The position numbers and the translations under genes are program-made. A stretch of 64,000 nt of DNA from Meghimatium bilineatum. Taxonomy: Eukaryota > Mollusca > Gastropoda > Stylommatophora > Philomycidae. The notes below the pieces were generated by a model. It saw nothing but the letters and a program-made list of their open reading frames with translations, was not told where the DNA came from and searched no databases. The stretch spans positions 19,489,379-19,553,378 of the forward strand of contig CM067317.1 of the NCBI GenBank assembly GCA_034231615.1, written 5' to 3'. Each line of letters opens with the position of its first letter. Within the stretch, counting starts at the first letter, position 1. Positions 14,201 to 26,200 of the stretch are shown here, in pieces.

Positions 14201-17200
14201 TAGTAAGTGTGTGCAAGAGTGATTGTTCCTTAGTTTTCCACAGCGATATAAATAAGCAGTCGTAATTTATTCAACCTTTCACGTTTGCAAGCCGAACTGC
14301 GTAGACCTAACTTCAGTGCTACCATTTTTTGCTAATTCTTCACCGATTATGGTTCAGAAAAGGGTGCATTTTAAAGCTTTAGTTTGCAGGTTCTGTAGAT
14401 AAATGTATGTAGTTTGAGGAGATGGAGATGTTGATAATACTTAATAGTAATGTAAATACACTTATTTACGATGAGGAATTTGAGGAGCCATTTTTCTACA
14501 GCTAAGTCTACACAAGACCTTGGCACTGTAAGATCTTTGTGTGCATTTGTCCACATTCTCGATTTTGGTTGTACACAACATAACACTGCCACACACAAGC
14601 AAAGAACACCTACAAATCATATCCAGCATCCATTTATCTCTATTGTCTCCAATTTTGAAATCCATAACTCAATAAAAACATTACGCCACAAAAGCAAACA
14701 CATGCAGAAAAATCATACGTCATAAAAAATGGTTGGGTGTCGAGGAAGAATGTATTATTTTTAGCTGGGCTGCTACAGGGTTAATATGGAACATATCTAT
14801 AAAACAGGAGATTTATGTGAATCTAAGTGTAAAGATGAATAATTTGTGATTGGGACAGATATAGAGAAAGTAGTTTTTCTGATTCAGTAATTGTGCTGAT
14901 ACCTCCAAGGATAAAGAAATGCTAGAGAACTAACAAAAAAATAGATTCACTGAATTCCCCTTCCTATTTATTCCGTAAGAAATTAGAGATAAAATTTTCT
15001 CACAGTGCATTATGCCCCTTACTAGACTGTAGAACAGTGTATCCCAATCTTTTTTTTTACCGTGCCCTACCTAAGTCTTTAAAATTCTGATGCTCCCCTA
15101 TGTAACATATACATATTTTTTTAATATTCAAAATTGAATTACTCCCAACATTTTTTCTAACCCCTTCTCCCCTCCCGAACAATCAAATTGCCCCCTTGTT
15201 GGGCACATGCCCACCGTTGGGAAACACTGCAGTATCCCTAATTTGCAATGTAGTTTTTTTGTGGTTTTTTTTTTTTTTTTTAACAAACTGATTGGAGATG
15301 CTCATATATCTTGGTTATTTTTGTATTAAAAATTTTAAGAGCTGCTTTCCAGTAAAACTAGAATATTTTTGATGAATGCCAGATTATTTTAAGATACTAC
15401 ATGATGTACATGTTATTTTGCATGCATTTCAAAAACTAATTTCCCCCAAATATTGTATAAATAAAACAACAAATTTCATGTTTACAAGGTATATTTTTTA
15501 ATTCAGTTTCACTTTAGTTTTCCTAACTGAAACATTCAGTATTGATATCACTTTAGTTGACTTATGCATTCAGTTTTTGGCCAAATAAACTTCCCATCCA
15601 AACCACACATTATAGAAAATTAGTAGCACACAGATTGAAACAATATACATCTTATCCTGTAGTTTTTGTTATATATTATGTATACCTGAACATAATAATA
15701 CACTTGAGACACTCAGTAAACAAATGGTTATCATGGAAACCCTTAAAAGATGTCGTAAAGGGTTCTAATTAAATGTCAAAGTTTTTGACCAATAGTTTAC
15801 TAATTACTAATTGTATTTATTTATATATATATATATAAATAAAGTTAATAGAGTACCCATAACAGAATTTTGATTGTAAACATCTCCATGCAAGAATCAA
15901 CTATATTTGTCTAAATTGACTCTTACCCAAATGCTTCCACTCTTGCTTTGTATGTATTCAAGTCATGCTCCAGCATTGTGGGCTCACTTTGTCCAAGGCG
16001 ATTGATATCAAATATTGCCACAAGGTTGTCCAACTTGTAACGGCTTGCAAAAGCCAGAGCTTCCCAGATGGATCCTTCAGCACTCTCACCATCGCCAATA
16101 AGGCAATATACACGGTAACTGGAACAATGCAGATCAGAATACACTGATTATCTAACAAATGACAATTAGGTCTATACATACAGTACATTTATCTAAATTT
16201 ATAAAATGTGTTTAACTGCACGAAGCTCATAGGCGTCTGGAAACGCGGATGACATTCCGTTAACAGTGGCCCGCCAGCGTCTCCAGTCACCTCCGTTGTT
16301 ATATCCCAATTCCTGAGTATAGAATCACGCGAAGTTAAGCTCATATAACATAGAATTCTCACCACACGAAGCTAGAAATACGTCACACCCTAAAGGTCAA
16401 ATTCCTCTACACATTACAACTGTAAGAATGCAGGCTGATTTTGCCAACAAATTTCTGGAATGACTTTTGTTGATTTTCGACACCATATTTTATTGTCGAA
16501 TATAGCACAGTATGGCATGGTTAGTGATCGTCATGGAAAATTATATCTACATGTTTCAGTTGTTATATTATAAGAATGTTTATTTATTCATTAAATAACA
16601 CAAAAACAATATTTATCAAATAATATTTTACATGTCGGCATGGAAAATAATTACGTTGTCTTGATTCTTTATTAGAAACTAGTATAACAGCACATGGGGC
16701 ATTTCCAAATTTGTTTCGCTCTCCGTTCCAGCAGCCATCCCAGTGTATGTAGTAGTGCATGCCCCCCCCCCAAATTTTCGACATCACAACTTGCTCACAA
16801 TTGTCATATCACACATACAACAAAAAACATGATTATATACATTATTCATTCTTTTATTTACATGTGCAAAAATTATATTGATATCTTTACAAACAAAAAT
16901 GTTATCGCATTTATCAAACACTTACCAAAAATAATGCATTGTCAAAAAAAAATCTGGGCCCAGGGGAGAAATTGCATAATTTTAATCCGGAGTCCTAAAG
17001 GTTAGGAGATTGAGGGTATATACTAAGTCATGACATCTTGTTAACAAGTGCAATTTTTGAGAATGCCTGAGGATTTCCACTTAAAGTATGGAGCTATGTG
17101 CTAAAAGTGATACTCTTGGCAGACAGTGTGCCACTCTGTTGGAGGTAGACACATACGGGGGGAAACTGAGTACAATGAAATCAATCCTCTATGAATTTGA

Positions 17201-20200
17201 GTCTATCAAAATTTATATCTGGAATACAAAACATTTTTTCATCAGCATCAAGTGCAGTCTCTATATCAATGATTGGCTGCAACGGACCTCCAACATCCTA
17301 TTCCTTGCTTTGATATGTTTTCTTCCAATTAGTATATTTGTTTCATCAAACCCATAACCTCTCACGATCATAGTGGTGCCCCCCCAGAAACATCAACACA
17401 AATCCTCTGTTGCTTTTTGCAAGCGTCATAGACACATTAATGATCCATGTACTGAAATGTGCTGGGAATATGAAATTTGTGATTAATATCAGGAAGATGG
17501 TTCACAGAAATGGCCACCAAGTCTTAATATCTGTTCTATTCTTGTGTAATTAGTAACACTAAATTACTTATATATTACCACATGCTGAAGAACATACTGA
17601 ATATGAGATAGGAGTACCTATTCTGGATATGCCCAGAATGCCATGACAATGATCTGCTGACTATGTTTTTCTATTTCACCTACTGGTATTTAATTTTTCT
17701 GCAGTCTCACTTATTATTCTTCCTTTCTCTTCTGCATTCTTTCTCCCCCTTTGGACCAAAACACATGGAGATCTGTTTATTTCTGGTGTCTTGACATTTA
17801 AAATTTTTCTTTATAAAAAGACTTACTCTGCCTTATCAAAGTATTTTCCAGTGTAAGCCATTCCAGCTGAGCAGCTAAGACCTTGGCCAAGAGACCCTGT
17901 AGCAACATCGACAAAGTTCAACCTCTGCAAAACAAGAAAGTGAAAATAATAACATCTAACCTTTTAAAAAACGTAAATGAACCACCGCGCTTCTAGTCAG
18001 TCTCTTAATAAAGCCCTCAACAAAGTTTTCACAAGCTCCTGTGATAGTCAAAACATTATCCTCACTGCACATAGAACCATCAGGCAATAAGTACCCAGTT
18101 CTCATTCTCAAGATATCCCTCAGCAAACATTGAATGACCATACTAACTGTGTTAGTTTACCAGTCTCCTCTGATTACCAGCATAATGTTCTTATTTAGCC
18201 ACCACACCCATCTTAACATAGTATTTCTGTAATCTGCTCATGGTTGCAGATTCAAAAGCACCTATTACTCCTCTCTCACTAAGAGCATTTAGAACATTAT
18301 CTCGATTTATTGCTTGTCATTTAATCCATTTTATGTGACACCAGAATGTCCAGGCACAAATATGAAATTAATTATTGTCAGACTGATTATTAGACTGCTT
18401 CACAGATACAGTTTGCATGCCAAGCCATTCTCAGTCTTTCTTAGCATGCTTATTTAGTTGCTGAGAAAGCATGCACGATTGAGAATGTATGTTTGAGAGT
18501 TTAACCGCATCATTGCCCTTGTTACCGCCATGATCTCTATAGTCATGCTACTTGTAGTCATAGCAAATGCACCACTGTCTTCACTAACAATTATCTTTCC
18601 AACATGTGCTGTGTGCTAGTTTCTAAAGTAGTTTGGTTTATATGGTCAGATTAGTGAGAGGAAACAAACTTTTGTTTAGCCACTGCAACATATGTTATAC
18701 ATTTTTTAAACACACTTTTCAACACCATAAACAAAGAAACTTATTAGCATATGAAGCTTATTCCAGGCATTAAAAATATAATAATAAATAAGTAACAGCT
18801 GTGAGTTTCATGTCAAACTTTGGAAGACTTTTTAAAAAAACAAACAAATATAACAACTGTAAGAAAGTCTTACAGGTGTAGGATGACCCTCAAGATCTGA
18901 GGATAGTTTCCGGAGCTCAAGCAGTTCTGAGGCAGGAAATAGCCCAGCCTCTGCCCAAGCTGCATAAAGTATTGGAGCAGCATGACCCTTGGATAGCACA
19001 AACCTGTCATTATTGGGATGGCGTGGTTCAGATATGGTATACCGCATTGTATTGAAGAACAGCACGGACATGATCTCAGCTGCAGAGCAGCATGATGTTG
19101 GGTGCCTGAAAAGATCAATTGTAAAAATATCTTTATTGTGAGTGAGTGTATAGCTTTAAAAACAAAAAAACACACATTAATATGTTGTGATTTCCGCCAA
19201 AGACAGATATGTCGGGCCATTGGCGCAAATAAAATGGCAAAAAACACATTTCCATTCTCTGGACTACATCCTGATGGAAATCTAGAATACATCATGGGTC
19301 TGAGATCCAGCAGGAGTTTGAGAATGAATGCTGAAGAAGAAGATATGTTGTGATAGACGTCTGTTTCTCTATTTTCTCAATGTTACATGAAAGTCTGTGT
19401 GCTAATTATGCATATTCTTCTCATTCCCATTCTTAAACTCCTATAGATTAGTAGGATGTAATCCGAAAAATATAATGCATTGTCATTGTCTACAGCTTGG
19501 TTGTGAGATCTGCGTCTTTCTGTCGGACAAACCTAACTTCAGCCTGGCTTCTGGGCCACTTTGACACAGCATGGGATGGTCAACTCTACCCACAAACCTT
19601 AGTTGCAGCATATGACATGCATGGCATGTAACAGCATTGCTATGTTTTGACCTGAATAATATATGCTTCTTGTGATATCCATGTGTTTCAGTACGTTTTA
19701 GAATATCTAAGTCACATGTCACATTGAAGTTACATGTCACAATTGAGGCTGCAGATGTTTAGCAAATTTCACAAAGTTATTATTACATGAGTTCTAAAGT
19801 ATTTGAAAAGACCATCTTAGTATAAAGTGAATACACAAGTAGTGCTACCGTATTAACATATTGAGACTATTCCTAGACTAGGGGAGCGTGGTTGAACAAT
19901 GAATATGTGCTATATTTTTTATTCTATTAAATTTTACTCCCTGACATGACTTCTCTTCTTTCCTCTCTTTTTGTCTTTCATTAGGGGTTACCTCTTATTT
20001 CATTTCTATTCTCATCACTTGTTATTACCCATGCTCTATCCTAATGCTCCACGCTTTTTCTCATCCATGAGACAAGTCTTCCCAGAATTCCACAGCACAT
20101 CAAAAGCAAAAATATATATATTAAAAATTGGATATGCAAATTTTACATTACTTCTTTAAAATTTGATATATCAGTATATAAATACAAAATGTATTTATTT

Positions 20201-23200
20201 CATCGATAACCTATAACAGTTAACAAATAATAACTAATGTATTATTTATTTATTACATATTTCATCACTGCGGAGGAACAGTTGGCATCGGCCCACTGTA
20301 CACTAGTATGCCATGGCACACCGTCTGCAGAGCACTGATACAACCGCTTCTTGTTCCTACAATCTACCTATTACATTCCAGTCTCTGATGTGACTTATTT
20401 TCTGTCTACTTTTCCAATGGTTTGTTACTCACAAACAATTAGGTTAGTCAACAATTTAGTAACCAGAAGACTGCAGTATGATCTGTTTAGTCTTTGTGTT
20501 AAGACAAACAGTTTTAAATAAATTTCATTTTTTTAATCACCATATTGATAATTTGTTGGAGTTTCTTAGTGATGGGGTTGAGACAATAAGGAAATCACTT
20601 AGTGATGAAGGGGTTAATGAAAATTTAGACCTACATGATGGGACATGCTAGGCAGGTAACAGTTATTTTTATTAACTCCGTTCAGCCTTTCGGGTCCTTT
20701 CCACATTATAGTGGAAATAAATAAGGAAGAAAACTACACATCAATATCAACTACTTAGGCCTACATGCTTCCTGTTGTGCCATCAGACTATACACAGTGC
20801 TCACAGTTTATCTCGATGTGTCTCTGTTTTAAACAAATTTCTCTCTCAAACTCAGCAAGGAAGTATTTATCTGTTATCTCCTGCCTGTTTCGTCAATGTT
20901 CTTTCAATGTTGTTCTATGTTGATCTATTTCGTTTCCTTGCTGTTTCAATCAGTGCTCCCTCTCTAAAGGCTTGCAAAGTGACTGATTCTTTCTCATTCT
21001 CAATGTCTCATTTAATTTCGAGATCTGTATATAATCTGATTCGAGTTTCTAGAACAAATGTCTTCGTAGGGATAATTAACACCCATTGGAGTGAATTCAA
21101 ATCGAATGATAAAATCAGAGAAGAGACAAATCAAAATTTCATCACAGATGTGATGTTATCAGAAAACGCTGTTGGTCGTACATCGGGCATGTCCTACGAC
21201 GTCAAAAGAAAACAACACCAATCTCTTGAATGGATACCTACAGGCAAAAGAGCAATGGGTAGACCAAAAGAAACACTCAGAAGAACAATACTTAGAGAAA
21301 GTAAAACAATCAATTTCCATACTATTCAAGAACTGCACAGAATAGCTTTGAACAGACAGAATTGGAGAGATCTGACCTCTGCCCTATGTGCTAACTTCAG
21401 CAAAAGGAAAATGGATGAATGAAATGAAAATATATAAGAAATTCACGTTGAATATGGTGCCTAACCGAAAGGAGAGAAATAAAGAATAGTAACTAAAAAT
21501 TCCATGTATGTCTGTCACAAAAAACACCTAAGGAGGGTTGGACATGGATTTGGCAACATCAATCCATAACAGTCAAAAAGGTAACAGAAAGACTCCACAC
21601 TGAAGTCGGATGTGTCAGGCTGAAATGTGCAGTTATTGCAATCATGCTGTGTAACCATGATATAGTGCACTCCATTCTTTGGACTATATAATATTATATC
21701 TAGATTATGCCCTTACTAAATCAATAGTTGAGAAAACTAAGATGACATTTTTAAATATGTAGGCATATGCAATTCAATATGTGTTTAGTACGCTGAGAAT
21801 GTGAGATATATTCACTTATAAAATTTAGTCTGTGTTACAACACCTGGGCTTTTTAGATCAGACCTGGGGATCATTTATTTTAAGAATCTGGGTATTTTTT
21901 CCTATTTAATTTATTTTATTAGAAAGTTTGTTGCTCAATGTTTCAATGATTGTTGATAAATGATTCATATGCCTAGCGGAGCATACAAGTCAACTGCATG
22001 AAGTTTGAGATCATTACACTCTAAAATGGCGGTTATTGTGTCAGACTCTTGGTCCATGCTTCGAAGTATCCAAAATGAACGGTATCGATATGAGTAAAGG
22101 TATTTATAACTACCGGGTAATTTCAGTATCATCGGAAGCGTATATATTTATTGATTTAGTGCCTACAAAATAAGAAACAGGTTGACATGATGCATCTGCA
22201 TCTACAGTAGAGAGTTAACAGAAGATAAAGGAGACGTACTGATGCTACTTCATGAATGCATGCTGGAGACGGACATTGCGATTTACACATTTCTAATTAG
22301 TGATTAGGGTAACTGTATCAAATGTGGTACTAATAGATATTTCCATTAGCTGTGGAGAATTAGGAGTATATAGAATCATTGAGCTACAGGAACCATAACT
22401 GTGCATACATATTTTCGACATCTGCGGGAAGAGACAGTATATATTGATCTGTCAGAGCAGAATGATGATGGGTCACTCACTTCCAATAACCAATTAATTC
22501 ACAATGAGTTCAGTGAAAAATTAGCCATTTTATCATTTGACATTTATGTAATTTCCTTAATTCAAGTTGTTTGGATATTTTCAGCATTACTTCTGAGAAT
22601 GAACTGAACAATTTGCAAAATGAATTAAAAATTGCTGCTAATATCAAGAGCCTCTTGCTTGAAAACATGGCTAGTATTGAGCCTTAGTTTCTGGTTTAAA
22701 TCTGTGTTAATCAATCAAGAATAGACACTACCCAACACAACATTTATTTGCTCATTGAATATAGCTGTCATAATTTTTTGCTGCATACTGACACTGTTAG
22801 ATTTATCCGAAAGTGTTGATGGGAAATTTCACACACATATAGCCTTTTAATCCTGAAATGTGTTGCTGTTATGTTATTTTAATTCCGTGTCAGTCTAAGA
22901 AACTTCTTATCCATGGAAAAGAGAATTATGATATGCTCAACTCAAAAGTCCACCTTGTATATTTTTGTCAGCTAACGTTGAGAATTTAAAAAAAAAAGCT
23001 TAGACGATATAGCGATGAGACATGCTAGGCAGGTAACAGTGTTGCTATTTTTTTAAATATTTGATATTTATGATTATTTATAATAGTTGCTATTTATAAT
23101 TAACACAAGGGACACAACAACAAATATAAAAATCTGAAGAAATTGTCTCTCCCTCTTTTATGACAGGAAATAGTATTTTTATAGAAAGTATGTACTGGTA

Positions 23201-26200
23201 CTAACAAAGTCGTACAGCTACTGGGGGAGGAGACAGTCACATGATATAGCCTTCCATTTTTAAATACAGAAACTCCACACTTTTTTCTATAAACATTGCA
23301 CTGTATATACCAGTATGTATATATGTGTGTATATACAGTGGTTTTTTTTTTTCAAGAACAAAAAGGAGGATATACAGTGTTTACAGAAGTGGATAGTCTA
23401 TATTTTAGTATGAATCGACATCCCCACTCCCATTTGGCAGTAATACTTTGTACATAGCAAGTTTTGAAGAAAAGAAAAGCTTATTTACTTCCTTTCATAT
23501 GAAGCATTTTGAGAAATCAAATGTTTTTAGCTGTACTGTCCTATAAAAAAAATGGATAGTCGTATAGTTTGCTGTCATACTTGTATGTTTGTGCATTCTC
23601 CATAGTGTTAATTATGAGGTTACATTATCTAAGTGGGGAGGGTTGAACCCTTTTGTATGTTGCCAGTGCCAGAAGGGGGAGTAAAGAATAGCAACACTGA
23701 CTGCCATGCATGTCATAAATGACTACTAATAGGTTTTAGATAAGTGGTGACTATCTCATCACCTACCATGTTGAAGTAGGATATGTTATTGTGAAATGTG
23801 CAGATATCGCAACTAAGCTATAAATCATGGTGCATTAAGTCCTTTGGGCTACATCTGCAAACCAGAGTGAGCTTGAGAACGAACACAAAAAGAACCACTC
23901 AAGCCATCTGATATATATGGGCATAACTTCACTATCCATACAGATGATTCAACTAATTTTGTAGGATTGAACTGACCGAGAGAAGGGGGTGGAGGGGAAG
24001 GGGAACATGTCACTTTACATAGAAGTCATCTTGCCAGTGTAAGCACAAATTATAGGCATAATAGTGTGTACTGAGTATTTGTCAAACCACAATAATGCTT
24101 ATTTGTCACAAAATAAATAAACTATCATAATTTGTTTCACATTTTTTTTAAAACGCTGTTATACTTTTTATGTGCACTAGGAGTTTTCAACTGAGTAATG
24201 GACACTTCACCCAAATTTTATACTGTACTAAGTTAACTACACTTTCAATGTAGGATGTCCGTCCGATGACCAAAACTCAACCAAAATAATAATAATAATA
24301 AAGTTAAATTTAGGATGTAGAAACAATGCTACAGCAAGACTTTTGAGAATAGAAGACCTACGCGTAGAGTCAAAACAGGCCTTCATAAGAGGCGTTTTTC
24401 ATCACTGCCTTGGTCACTACAATAGTTTTGTTGGTCACTTTGTGTCGTCTGACAACTCCGCCTAACAAAATGCATAGATATAATCGAAACTATAATGTAA
24501 AAAGACTTGTTTTGTTTCTGCTCGCAGGTCTCCTATTGTCAAGAAGTGAATCACGGTCCAGGCAGTGTTCAATTATCCAGTTTCAATATAAGATGAAATA
24601 AGATACTTCTAAATGGGAAACTCGCTTTTGTGCTAAATTTTACACGTGGGAAAAGTGGGATGGTTCGGATATAAATCCAAAATATTTACATCAACATCCA
24701 TGATTTATGATTCGGATCAAAAGTAAATGAGATGACTATTTGAGTATTTCACTGTTGAATTTTTGTTTTCAGGTTAAGCATGAAAGCTTCTTTATGTACA
24801 GAACCAAAGTATTTAACCGACAATTAAGGTGGGGATATAGGTATCCCAGAAAAAAAAACTATATATGTGTGTGTGTCCGATTTCATTGAGCCCCCATGAC
24901 GCGGAGATTAAAAAAACATGAAGCGTCTGCTAGCACCAATTTGATCTTTGCTTAACGCACTGAGAGATCTCCTCCCCCCCCCCCAGGTGTTCAGGAGATT
25001 TCTCAGTAATGTACTCACAGGTTCCCTTCCTCCAAACACCTGGGAAGGAGGGGATACTAAGTGCGTCAACCAGATCTTCCTTAGTGTCGCTTCTACTGGT
25101 AGACTATTACAGTCATCTTCTGGCACTTTTTTGTTTCGTTGCAATCGATATTACATTTTCAGTTTACGATGGGTTAATACCTGGCAGTGACCTTTGCATA
25201 GGTCACAGTTCACGCTTTCTTTTCAAATTTACATCGTGGAAATATGTTGGACTGATTTTTCAAAATTTGCAGAGTTTTTACACAATTTTTTTGCAATGGA
25301 GGATATTGTTCATGTGTACACTGATGTTGACAGCCATAGTTACAATCGAAATATGCAGGATGTTGGTAATTTGCATATCAAAAATAATGTGGAACGTGAC
25401 ATCCTTGTTAGATAGACTTAATGTTTCCCACAAAGAGATTGAAATTTGTGGTACTAATTGTGACATCGCGAAATTTGATGGAGTGATGTAGATTTTTTTT
25501 AGTAGAAGTTGAGAATTTTGTATAAATCGTTGGGTCTGTACATAAGCTTGATGAGATTGCCACATGTTATTAATACTTTAGCATCATTGTCAATGAATAG
25601 TTTACCAATTTGCAGGCGATCTGACATTTTTATGTAACACAACACACTTTTATGTAACAACGCAAAGAACAAGCAAGGGAAGCAGACATGTGCTGGACAT
25701 CTGTTAACTGCAATTCAAATAAAACGTCTTTTTTATATTAATATTATGATGGGCCTGTATAAATATATATATATATATATATATTCTGCTTGAGTATGAC
25801 GTACTGGAGTACAGATGATGGATTCAACATTTCTGGCATATCAACCTGTTTGGGAAAAAGGAGATTTGAGAATAAATCTCAATATTTTCATCTCAATATG
25901 ACTCCTCTACGCAGCACCTCCAAGGTAAAAAAAATTTTCATTTTTCCCCACATTTTGTTGAGTTTGAGAGTTTATTATTAAAAACATACATGTATTAGTA
26001 TTCAATTATCTTTAATATAGGTTTATGCAAGATTATTCATTTTTCTGTTGATCTGCCAAGTCTGAGAGTGATATGATGAATAGTTTGAGTTTGAAAGAAA
26101 ATGCATTTTTAACATCATATCCATAATTTGGAGTTGTTCCCCTTGCCTTTGATGGGGGATTGATTGGCAATAGGGAAATCTTATAGTGATGAAAGGATTA

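Noticed and set aside
17956..18141. 61-codon minus-strand frame with [16 protein letters not shown]
   Set aside because: It looks partly coding but has no splice sites or known family. It sits beside a LINE fragment in an intron, so it is too weak to list.
20775..21072. N-terminal part of a 215-codon frame
   Set aside because: Hydrophobic and low-complexity; the recognisable LINE C-terminus starts only after about 21100.
23331..23600. Tc1-like start (TACAGTG twice, ATGGATAGTC)
   Set aside because: The repeated phrases are direct, not inverted. No paired end or transposase remnant was found.
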